From contig JAFDVQ010000005.1 of the NCBI GenBank assembly GCA_018268915.1, positions 496,001-560,000 on the forward strand: 64,000 nt of DNA, written 5' to 3'. The translations under genes and the position numbers were made by a program. The stretch's first letter is position 1, and the number at the start of each line of letters is the position of its first letter. Below, in pieces: positions 53,723 to 61,219 of this stretch. The notes under the pieces were generated by a model, which worked only from the letters and a program-made list of their open reading frames with translations, did no database searches and was not told the origin of the DNA. This DNA comes from Acidobacteriota bacterium (GTDB lineage: Bacteria > Acidobacteriota > Terriglobia > Terriglobales > Acidobacteriaceae).

Positions 53723-55972
53723 CTACTCTGCATCCTTAACGCATCGAAATCCTACTGCTCCTGAACGGTCATAGCTGGGCGCCATCAGGAGCAACTTTCC
53801 GTGCTGGTCATTTTTGTAAGCCTGCGGGAAATACCAGACTGAGCCCTGCGGCTGATAGTGGCTTCCTCCTCGAAGGATTGCAGCTCGCGTATGTTCATCA
53901 ACGTACTCATCGGTCCACTGCCAAACGTTACCGACCATATCCATCACGCCAAACGGACTTGCTCCTTTCGGATGGCTGTCAACGTCGCTTGCTGATGCCA
54001 ATGTACGACCCTTGTCGGGTAGTGGCGCGTAAGTCTCCGACCCGCCGAGTTGTGAAGCACAGGTTGATGGTCCACCGGGCATCGGGAGGACGAGCCAGTC
54101 GCAATTCCCCCAGGGATATGGGCGATCGTCCTTACCCTGCGCCGCGTACTGCCATTCCCACTCATGAGGAAGGCGCTTGCCAGCCCACTTGGCATACTCG
54201 CGTGCATCTTCGATCGACACCCAAGTGACTGGTTTCTTTGCTGCGCCCTCGGGATAGGTTCTGCCGTTCCAGCCTTTCAGGAAGTTGAGTTCGTCTTTCG
54301 GATGATAGTTTGTGGCGTCGAGGAACTTCTTGAACTCCTGATTCGTGACGGGATACTTATCAATGAAGAACGGCTTGATCTGGATTTCGTGTTCGTGGAA
54401 ACGTCGCGGGCTGTTTTCCCAGGCATATTGAACGTCAACGCCCACGTCGTTGCTTCCCTCGATCTCGACCCCTTCGACTTTGAAAAGATAGTTGGCTCCA
54501 TCGATGCGGATCATGCCGTCGGGCACGGAGGATGCTGGTTTTGTAGCGGGGATTTCGACGACGGCCTGGCTCGTCATTTGCCACTCGTGCGAGAAGCTCG
54601 AAAGCGGCTTTGCAGTCATGTCCTTCATTGTTTTGAAGAACTTTTGCGTGTTCGCGTCCGGGGCTTCGTCGGTCGAGAGAATGGCCCCGTATCCGTGCGT
54701 TTCGGTAGCGAACGAGAGGACAGCACTCTCTCCTTCGATTTCGGGCTTCAACTCAACGCCGTGGTAGAGGTCGAAATACCTAAGGCCGGACTTATATGGG
54801 ACCGTGATCTGCCTGCCGTCTATGTCGTAGTCGTTGCGATTCACCAATGTCCAGAGCGTTCGATTCCCCTGAGGCCATCGGCTCGCGAAGACTCCGTAGC
54901 GATGTGTGGGATAGAGAGGTTCCCACTCAGGACTGACCAGAAAGGGAGCGTATGCGCGCTCAATGGCGGCCACGCGCCGGGTGGCTTCTGCATCTGCCGG
55001 TGTGATTCCGTTCCAGATGCCCCATATGTTTTCCCAGCTCTCCCAACCTTCGCCGTTGAAGAATGCGAACTGGATGTTATCGGTGTGGTTCTTATTCCAG
55101 CGGTCCGAGACGTGAACCATGTGACGAGTCTCAAGCCAGCGGTGCCTATCGACGCTGGGTACGAATTGGAACTTGTAGTAGCCCCAACTCATGACATTCC
55201 AAGCCACCGCTTCGTCGCTTACGCCGACTTCGGGCTCGAAGACGAGGGGATGGCCAGACTTGTCGGCAGCGAGCGTGAAAGCGAGCGGCACACCGTCTTG
55301 CGTGTCGCCGTTAATTCCATCAGCATCGAGTTCTTTCATGAGTTCAGCTACAGCGTCCGGCCACCGCTTCAGCGGATCGCGCGTACCCTGGTCCCACATC
55401 ATCATCGGGAACAACACCTTGACGCCCCTACGATGGAAATCGGCCACCATCTGTTTGACGCCTTCGACCCCGCCGGGCATCGAACGGACCATGTCCTGCT
55501 GATTGCGGTCGTCGATTCCCATGTTGGGATAAGTCGCCCAGACCAGCACGGAATCGATGCCACCGTATCTTTTCTCCACGTCATCGAGATAACGGTCGAC
55601 TGTGTACTTATGCTGGACGGGATCGTAGAAATATCGATCATGAACCATCATCTGCGGCTGAATGAAGCTGGATTGAGTCCACTTGAATGCTGGTAAGGCG
55701 TATCTATCCCCGTCATATCCGACACGGATCTGACGCTCAGACCGCCAGTGCGTCAGGTCCTGGAGCCACTGCTGATGCGTGAGAGCGGTACAGGGCATTC
55801 CGCCCCCTTCCCACGCATTGCGCATCGTGAGGCAGGGCGGAGCCGGAATCAGCTCATCCATGAAAGTGAATGGCACCACCTTCGTATCCTGTGCCAGGGC
55901 GGACAGAGAAACCAGGCCCAACAATGTTGTGGTTCCACCAATCCTGGCAAGTACACCTTTCCACAATTTCAT
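53723..55972 (-). CDS. Glycoside-hydrolase-like barrel fused to SUMF1/FGE-like domain
   Basis: Exported protein of 749 residues. A signal peptide (TTLLGLVSLSALAQ) leads to a TIM-barrel-like region (about 85-380) with VLVWATYPNMGIDD, VKVLFPMMMWDQGT and LDADGINGDTQDG, which suggest a retaining glycosidase with acidic residues after strands 4 and 5. I cannot name the GH family. A beta domain follows. From about residue 520 there is a SUMF1/formylglycine-generating-enzyme domain (FFIDKYPVTNQEFKKFL, PVTWVSIEDAREYAKWAGKR, GNVWQWTDEY). The RGGS segment lacks both FGE active-site cysteines, so this part is probably a binding fold. It is the last gene of the operon with the ribokinase and GRP transporter genes. 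Confidence 0.8.
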   Translation of the reverse strand: MKLWKGVLARIGGTTTLLGLVSLSALAQDTKVVPFTFMDELIPAPPCLTMRNAWEGGGMPCTALTHQQWLQDLTHWRSERQIRVGYDGDRYALPAFKWTQSSFIQPQMMVHDRYFYDPVQHKYTVDRYLDDVEKRYGGIDSVLVWATYPNMGIDDRNQQDMVRSMPGGVEGVKQMVADFHRRGVKVLFPMMMWDQGTRDPLKRWPDAVAELMKELDADGINGDTQDGVPLAFTLAADKSGHPLVFEPEVGVSDEAVAWNVMSWGYYKFQFVPSVDRHRWLETRHMVHVSDRWNKNHTDNIQFAFFNGEGWESWENIWGIWNGITPADAEATRRVAAIERAYAPFLVSPEWEPLYPTHRYGVFASRWPQGNRTLWTLVNRNDYDIDGRQITVPYKSGLRYFDLYHGVELKPEIEGESAVLSFATETHGYGAILSTDEAPDANTQKFFKTMKDMTAKPLSSFSHEWQMTSQAVVEIPATKPASSVPDGMIRIDGANYLFKVEGVEIEGSNDVGVDVQYAWENSPRRFHEHEIQIKPFFIDKYPVTNQEFKKFLDATNYHPKDELNFLKGWNGRTYPEGAAKKPVTWVSIEDAREYAKWAGKRLPHEWEWQYAAQGKDDRPYPWGNCDWLVLPMPGGPSTCASQLGGSETYAPLPDKGRTLASASDVDSHPKGASPFGVMDMVGNVWQWTDEYVDEHTRAAILRGGSHYQPQGSVWYFPQAYKNDQHGKLLLMAPSYDRSGAVGFRCVKDAE

Positions 55973-56013
55973 TTCGCGTCTCCTGAGTCCGGTTTATGGA
56001 TCGAATCAGGCAG

Positions 56014-56967
56014 CTACCTCGCGATTTGTTTGGGTAGCTCGACAGCATGTTCGATCATGAATTGTTTTGCCTCTTCGAGGTTGGGCATCGAAGGCTGGGC
56101 GCCTTTGCGCGTTACCGAAATGGCGGCGACGGCTGTCGCGAATGTCGCGCTTTCTCTTGCAGAAAGGCTCTTCATCAAGCCCACTGCGAAAGCTCCATTG
56201 AAGGCGTCGCCTGCTGCCGTCGTGTCTACTGGTTTGACCCGGAATGCACGAACAGAATCCTGGCCTTGAGGTGAAGACAGATAGACACCGTCAGAGCCCA
56301 TCTTGAGAACGACACCTCTGCATCCTGTCTTCAGCAGGGCATTCGCCCGTTCTTCTGCGATTGTTGGCGCCAACTGACTGGACTCGCCGGCGTAGAACGC
56401 GGCTTCGGTCTCGTTCGGAGTGAACCACTCGACCGCGCGAAACACGGTAGATGGAAGTTCCATCGCGGGTGCAGGATCAAGAACGAGCGGAACCTTCTCC
56501 CTCTTGCATAAAGTCGCCAGGTGCTCGACCGTCTCCAGAGGTATTTCCAACTGGGTGAGAACCATTCCTGCGTTGCGGATGAGCTCGATGTTCTGATCCA
56601 GACACTGGGGGCTGACGGCCTCATTGGCCCCAGGCACCACAACGATGCTGTTATCGCCCCGCGATGAAACAACGATCAATGCTGCGCCTGACGGTCCTTC
56701 AAATGTTCCAATGGCCTCAGTGCCAACGCCTGCCACCTGAAGATGCTTTCTTAATCCCGTTCCGAATGCGTCGCTGCCGAGTTTGCCGATCATCTGTACG
56801 GGATAACCGAGACGAGCGATGGAGACAGCCTGGTTGGCTCCCTTCCCTCCGGGATGTGTCTGGAAGTCATTTCCGATGACCGTTTCTCCGATGGATGGAA
56901 TCTTCTGGGCAACTGCGACCAGATCCAGGTTGATGCTTCCAACGACGACGATCGGCTTTTGGGTCAA
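56014..56967 (-). CDS. rbsK: Ribokinase (PfkB family)
   Basis: Cytoplasmic sugar kinase of 317 residues, predicted to make ribose-5-phosphate or a close analogue. PfkB signatures are VGSINLDLV at the start, GGKGANQAVSIARLG (40-54) for substrate binding, NETEA (185-189), and TTAAGDAFNGAFAVGL with the catalytic base D254. The TTG start at 56967 follows GGAG with a 9-base spacer. It lies 49 bp after the sugar transporter gene and 41 bp before the GH/SUMF1 gene, so the three probably share one transcript. A different sugar specificity is possible, since the neighbours do not include other ribose genes. Confidence 0.92.
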   Translation of the reverse strand: MTQKPIVVVGSINLDLVAVAQKIPSIGETVIGNDFQTHPGGKGANQAVSIARLGYPVQMIGKLGSDAFGTGLRKHLQVAGVGTEAIGTFEGPSGAALIVVSSRGDNSIVVVPGANEAVSPQCLDQNIELIRNAGMVLTQLEIPLETVEHLATLCKREKVPLVLDPAPAMELPSTVFRAVEWFTPNETEAAFYAGESSQLAPTIAEERANALLKTGCRGVVLKMGSDGVYLSSPQGQDSVRAFRVKPVDTTAAGDAFNGAFAVGLMKSLSARESATFATAVAAISVTRKGAQPSMPNLEEAKQFMIEHAVELPKQIAR

Positions 56968-57016
56968 CGTTTCATCTCCCTAGTTTGCAGGCAAGTTGGC
57001 GATTGCGAACTGTCTC

Positions 57017-58006
57017 TCAGTAAAGAGGAGCCAGAGCCACTGAAGCCAGTCCAGCTAGAAACAGAACGAACATCCACCAGACGAATGTTTTGGCCGAGGC
57101 AGACGCGGTCGCGAACTCCTTCCATACAAAAACACCCCAAGCGGCGGAAACCATCGTCGCGCCTTGCCCGATCGAGTAGGACACGGCCGGACCAACTAAA
57201 TGCGCATTCGATGAAATGAAATTAAACAGCGCGCCTGTACACCAGATCATTCCGCCAAGTAAACCCCAAAAATGCGGGCCGACGCCTGCTTTCGCATACT
57301 CTCCCATGGACGTCGGCTCGCGTCCGTCAAGAGGCTTCCTCATTAAGAGCCAGTTGAACGGGATCGCGGAGAGAGCAACTCCAAATGAGAACAGCAGCAC
57401 GGCAGCATACGGACCGAGCCGGTGCTGGCCGGTCATCGCAGCCGACACGAAAGGATAGAAACATCCCATGAGCACGCCGGCTATGAGGCTGATCATGATT
57501 CCGCGACGGCTTAATGAGGAATGAGAGGTCTCGCGTTTTCGATACGCAATCGCGTCGAAAACAATGGCGCACACGACGAGCGCCACGCCGCCAAACAGGA
57601 GGGCGGGATTTCCCTGCGGGGCGATGATGTAATTGCTGATTGCACCGATCACGAGAGCCAGGCCGATTCCGATTGGGAATGCGACAGCCAAACCGGCGAT
57701 GTCGATGGCAGCAACCAACAGCAGATTCGCTACATTGAAGATTGCGCCGCCGATGATTGCAAGCATCGCGCTTTTCGAACTCGCGCCGGTCAGGTCTTGA
57801 AGAAAGGGTTGCCCGGCATCTCCGAAGGATCCGAGAGTGAAGCCCCAGAGGCACGAAGCCACGATCAATCCCAAGACGTAATCCCAATAAAAAAGCTGGA
57901 ATCTATAACCCGGGCACAGTTTCAACGTATTGGCCCAGGAACCCCAGCAGAGCATGCTGGTGATCATGAATGCCAGGACGACCGCATACATTTCCGGCTG
58001 ATACAT
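57017..58006 (-). CDS. GRP-type sugar transporter (DMT superfamily)
   Basis: Inner-membrane protein of 329 residues with about ten hydrophobic helices. It is similar in plan to the glucose/ribose porters (GRP) and the rhamnose-proton symporter RhaT. Typical elements are MLCWGSWANTLKLCPGYRFQ, GGAIFNVANLLLVAAIDIAG, AFPIGIGLALVIGAISNYI and GGMIWCTGALFNFISS. The ATG at 58006 (MYQPEMYAVV) is preferred, with GAGG 10 bases upstream; a frame to 58054 exists. It is the first gene of the operon with ribokinase. A LacI operator lies 93 bp upstream, so derepression by the sugar is likely. Confidence 0.88.
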   Translation of the reverse strand: MYQPEMYAVVLAFMITSMLCWGSWANTLKLCPGYRFQLFYWDYVLGLIVASCLWGFTLGSFGDAGQPFLQDLTGASSKSAMLAIIGGAIFNVANLLLVAAIDIAGLAVAFPIGIGLALVIGAISNYIIAPQGNPALLFGGVALVVCAIVFDAIAYRKRETSHSSLSRRGIMISLIAGVLMGCFYPFVSAAMTGQHRLGPYAAVLLFSFGVALSAIPFNWLLMRKPLDGREPTSMGEYAKAGVGPHFWGLLGGMIWCTGALFNFISSNAHLVGPAVSYSIGQGATMVSAAWGVFVWKEFATASASAKTFVWWMFVLFLAGLASVALAPLY

Positions 58007-58098
58007 GAACCGTAATCCTCTCCATGCCCTCGGCAAGACGATAGTCAACTGCATTTCAGGCGGAGGGCGATGTGGGCTGGCCAGCCTGTACTTGTCAG

Positions 58099-58112
58099 TT
58101 GAAAGCTTTCAA
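58099..58112. promoter_or_regulatory. LacI-type operator 1 (transporter side)
   Basis: TTGAAAGCTTTCAA is a perfect 14-bp palindrome in the divergent spacer between the GRP transporter operon and lacI. The same core recurs at 59505-59518. On the minus strand it lies directly after a TTGCAC box, where it would cover a promoter spacer. Confidence 0.75.
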
Positions 58113-58163
58113 GTGCAATCGAGAGCAACATATCCAGCGCAACAGGGAAAGTCAAGCAAATCT

Positions 58164-58177
58164 TTGAATCGTTTCAA
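58164..58177. promoter_or_regulatory. LacI-type operator 2 (lacI side)
   Basis: TTGAATCGTTTCAA, with arms TTGAA/TTCAA and a central CG as in most LacI-family sites. It ends two bases before a TATACT -10-like box (58180-58185) and 51 bp before the lacI start, so autorepression is likely. Centre-to-centre distance to operator 1 is 65 bp. Confidence 0.7.
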
Positions 58178-58227
58178 GCTATACTGACTCCGCTATGGTT
58201 GGGCATCGCCTGGGGGAAGCGCACTGA

Positions 58228-59250
58228 ATGGCAAACATGAAAGACATTGCGAAAATTGCCCGCGTTTCACTGGGCACGGTTTCTCACGTTTTAAACAACT
58301 CTGCGAATGTTCGGCCCCATCTCCGGGAACGGGTTCTCGATGCTGTGCAAAAAGCGGGATACCAGCCAAGCCAGCTGGCGCGCGGACTTAGACGCGATAA
58401 GACAAACGTGATTGGAATGATCATTCCGGATATTACGAATCCCTTTTTCCCCGGAGTCGTTCGCGGAGCAGAAGACACGGCATTTGCTAATGGATACCGC
58501 TTGATTCTTTGCAACACGGACAATGATCACGCGAAAGAATTGGCACACTTGAAGGAGCTGCAGACGTATCTTCCTGCTGGTCTGATCGTGATCCCTTCGA
58601 ACTTTAGTGATCTGACCGCGCAAGCGGAATGCTACCGTAAGGCGGGCACAGGAGTTGTGTGCGTTGACCGTCTTCCCCGAAACTGGGCTGGCGATAGCGT
58701 AACAGCCGACAACCAGGAAGGTGCGCTCGAGGCTACCCGCTATCTGCTGCAGGTGGGCCATCGGGAACTTGCGATGATAGTGGGGCCGCAGCATCTGACC
58801 AATGCGAAGGACCGCTTGAACGGATTCCGGAAAGCAATCCGCGAAGCGAAACTTCATGTAAAGCCCGAGTACATTCAGGAGACTTCCTTCGATAAAAACG
58901 GCGGCTACACCAAGGCCCTTATCCTGCTTCGTCTGATCCCACGCCCTACTGCAATCTTCGCGGGCAATGACATGATTGCACTGGGAGTGCTTCGAGCTAT
59001 TCGAGAGTCCGGCCTGAGATGCCCTGAAGATGTGTCGGTGATGGGCTTTGACGATCTGGACATCGCCGAACTGACGAGTCCTCCATTGTCGTCTGTTTCG
59101 CAGTCGGGGTATCAGTTGGGAACGACTGCCGCGCACATACTGATTGGCCGCTTGCACGGCGACAAAAATCCAGCCAGGCACATCGTGTTGAAGACTTCTC
59201 TGAGTATCCGGAACTCCGTAGCCGCACCTACGGATATGGGTGTGTCTTGA
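58228..59250 (+). CDS. LacI-family transcription regulator
   Basis: Repressor of 340 residues. The N-terminal helix-turn-helix and hinge are typical (MKDIAKIARVSLGTVSHVL, then RPHLRERVLDAVQKAGYQPS and the hinge ARGLRR). The periplasmic-binding-protein-like effector domain begins NVIGMIIPDITNPFFPGVVRG and includes FAGNDMIALGVLRAIRESG and VMGFDDLDIAELTSPPLSSV. Its effector is probably the sugar imported by the neighbouring transporter or a phosphate of it. Four sites with TTGAA-TTCAA arms flank the gene, two on each side, so it should control the divergent transporter/kinase/GH operon, itself, and the TPR/TonB-receptor pair. Confidence 0.94.
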   Translation: MANMKDIAKIARVSLGTVSHVLNNSANVRPHLRERVLDAVQKAGYQPSQLARGLRRDKTNVIGMIIPDITNPFFPGVVRGAEDTAFANGYRLILCNTDNDHAKELAHLKELQTYLPAGLIVIPSNFSDLTAQAECYRKAGTGVVCVDRLPRNWAGDSVTADNQEGALEATRYLLQVGHRELAMIVGPQHLTNAKDRLNGFRKAIREAKLHVKPEYIQETSFDKNGGYTKALILLRLIPRPTAIFAGNDMIALGVLRAIRESGLRCPEDVSVMGFDDLDIAELTSPPLSSVSQSGYQLGTTAAHILIGRLHGDKNPARHIVLKTSLSIRNSVAAPTDMGVS

Positions 59251-59392
59251 AGTGGACCGGAAGGATGGGAGACTGATTCCCTTTTGAAGAGACCCTGGGG
59301 TATGCCATCGTCTATCGTCACTCATGTCACACGTTTGCGAGTTAATAGTCGTCAAAGTTCTGGTCGTTGCCTTTGACGGATCATAATTTTTC

Positions 59393-59420
59393 TTGACAAA
59401 CGAAATTTGAAACGTTTAAT
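59393..59420 (+). promoter_or_regulatory. Promoter of the TPR/TonB-receptor pair
   Basis: A perfect TTGACA (59393-59398), a 16-bp spacer and TTTAAT (59415-59420). Transcription would start near 59427, leaving a leader of about 95 bases. The -10 box and half the spacer coincide with operator 3, the usual layout for repression by blocking RNA polymerase. Confidence 0.65.
59407..59420. promoter_or_regulatory. LacI-type operator 3 (in the TPR promoter)
   Basis: TTGAAACGTTTAAT matches the CG-centred LacI pattern TTGAAACGTTTCAA at 12 of 14 bases and overlaps the -10 region of the promoter at 59393-59420. Confidence 0.7.
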
Positions 59421-59502
59421 TTTTGGCGCGACCTCTAGTTGGGTCTAAATACGCAATCAATCTGCAGACTTGATCAGTTCAGTGCAGCTTTTCATCTCTT
59501 TG

Positions 59503-59520
59503 TTTTGAAAGCTTTCAAAA
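59503..59520. promoter_or_regulatory. LacI-type operator 4 (next to the TPR start codon)
   Basis: TTTTGAAAGCTTTCAAAA is a perfect 18-bp palindrome with the same core as operator 1. It ends one base before the ATG at 59522, and its centre is 98 bp from that of operator 3. Two sites at this distance could support DNA looping or a transcription roadblock. Confidence 0.75.
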
Positions 59521-59521
59521 T

Positions 59522-61162
59522 ATGACGACTAAGCGGCTAAAGCAGAAACGGATTCGTGACAGGTGCACAAGAGCTATGGCTGCTTGTTCGCTCACAGCCG
59601 TGACGTTGCTTGTCATCCCACCGTGTGCAGCGGCACAGAAGATCTCCGGCTCGACTGTTTCAGACGAAAGCACAAGGTTGTATCAACAAGGAGTCGAACT
59701 AACTCAGAAGGGTCAGATTGATGCTGCGATTGCTTCTTTTGAGCAAGGGCTGAAGGCAGCCCCTCGAAACAAGCTGCTTCTCAATGCTGAAGGTGCTGCA
59801 TACAGCATGAAGGGAGAAATGATCGCGGCCAGGAACCTGTTTCTCAAAAGCCTTGATTCGGATTCAGGCTTCGTAGGTGCGAGGCGCAATTTAGGGATTG
59901 CTTATTTCAGTCTTGGCGACTACCAGGCTGCCGAACTGCAGTTCAAGATCATTGAAGGACAAAGCGGATCCAATGAGGGAGACAGACTCTTTCTCGGAAT
60001 GATCGCGGAGAAGCGGTCCGATTGGTCCACTGGAGCTGAGCTTTTGAAGAAGGCCGGCTCAATTCTGGATCAATATCCAGAGGCTGTACTCGCTTACGCG
60101 CAATGCGAATACCAGCTTGATAACTACGCTTCTTCTGCTCAGATACTCGCAGCTCTAGATAAGATTCCGAACGCGTCTTCGGATCAGTTGAAAGCTGCGG
60201 CAGATCTGAAAAGTCGAATTGGGCAGCACATACGCGTGAGAGCTGAGCCGGCAAAAGCTAGCACAGGCAGAGAGCTTGTTGGAGGCGCAGATTTGAAGAA
60301 GACGATCAAGCTCGAGAGTCCTGATCGTCTCGACGAGGCTCAACACAAATTGGAAGCTGCGATGATGTCTGCTCCGACCGCAGATGGGCTGATGGACCTT
60401 GCGAAGGTTGCAAAGAAGCGAGGTGACATCGCACTCGCTCTCAAGTCGCTGAAGCACGCGTCCGAACTAGCGCCGGAGCTTGAAGACGCCTACCTCGAAT
60501 TCAGCTCGATCTGCTCCGATCATGGCAGTGATGCACTGGCGCTGGAAGCTGCAGAAACGGGACTGGAGCATCTGCCTAACTCCTACGGCCTCATGGTTCA
60601 GAAAGGCGTAGTGCTCGAAAAATTAGGACATTTGACCGATGCGGAGACGGTACTCCGTTCAGCAACGACGATGGCAGGCGACACCAGCATTGCGAGGCTG
60701 AGCCTGGCGATTGTTCTTGCTCATGAGGAGAAGATTGCTGAGGCAGAGGAGACGCTGGCTGACGCGATTCGAAGCTATCCGGAGAACTATTACATGCACT
60801 ATTTCCGGGGCAAACTTCTGCTGCAATTCTCTGCAAACGCCGCCGACAGCGAGGAGATGAACCATCAGGCGCAGCAGTCGCTCGAAAGATCGATCGAGCT
60901 GAATCGCGAGTACGCAGACTCGTACTATCAGCTCTCAAAGACCTATGAACAGAGTTCGCCTGCGCGCACGGAGTCAGCCCTTTCGAAGTGCCTGAAACTT
61001 GATCCTCATCACATACCTGCCCAGTACGCTCTGGCACGGCTCTATGTTCGCACTGGAAGAAAAGCAGCCGGCCAGGAGATGATCGCCCGCTTGAAAACCC
61101 AGCAACGCACTGAGGAGATCCGCCAACAAAAGCAACTTCTGATCGAGGTCGCACAGGACTAA
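59522..61162 (+). CDS. Exported TPR-repeat protein
   Basis: Protein of 546 residues made almost entirely of tetratricopeptide repeats after a signal peptide with a very basic head (KRLKQKRIRDR) and a hydrophobic core (LTAVTLLVIPPCAAAQ). Repeats such as GQIDAAIASFEQGLKAAPRN, FVGARRNLGIAYFSLGDYQA and DSYYQLSKTYEQ are visible from about residue 50 to the end. It probably acts as a periplasmic scaffold for the TonB receptor encoded 57 bp downstream. The ATG at 59522 directly abuts operator 4 and has no ribosome binding site. An in-frame ATG at 59576 behind AGG-rich sequence is possible, but it would lose the basic head. Confidence 0.82.
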   Translation: MTTKRLKQKRIRDRCTRAMAACSLTAVTLLVIPPCAAAQKISGSTVSDESTRLYQQGVELTQKGQIDAAIASFEQGLKAAPRNKLLLNAEGAAYSMKGEMIAARNLFLKSLDSDSGFVGARRNLGIAYFSLGDYQAAELQFKIIEGQSGSNEGDRLFLGMIAEKRSDWSTGAELLKKAGSILDQYPEAVLAYAQCEYQLDNYASSAQILAALDKIPNASSDQLKAAADLKSRIGQHIRVRAEPAKASTGRELVGGADLKKTIKLESPDRLDEAQHKLEAAMMSAPTADGLMDLAKVAKKRGDIALALKSLKHASELAPELEDAYLEFSSICSDHGSDALALEAAETGLEHLPNSYGLMVQKGVVLEKLGHLTDAETVLRSATTMAGDTSIARLSLAIVLAHEEKIAEAEETLADAIRSYPENYYMHYFRGKLLLQFSANAADSEEMNHQAQQSLERSIELNREYADSYYQLSKTYEQSSPARTESALSKCLKLDPHHIPAQYALARLYVRTGRKAAGQEMIARLKTQQRTEEIRQQKQLLIEVAQD

Positions 61163-61219
61163 CGAATTAAGAACCGCACTTGGAATTGACCGACTCAGCC
61201 ATTTGACGCAGGAGGCAAG

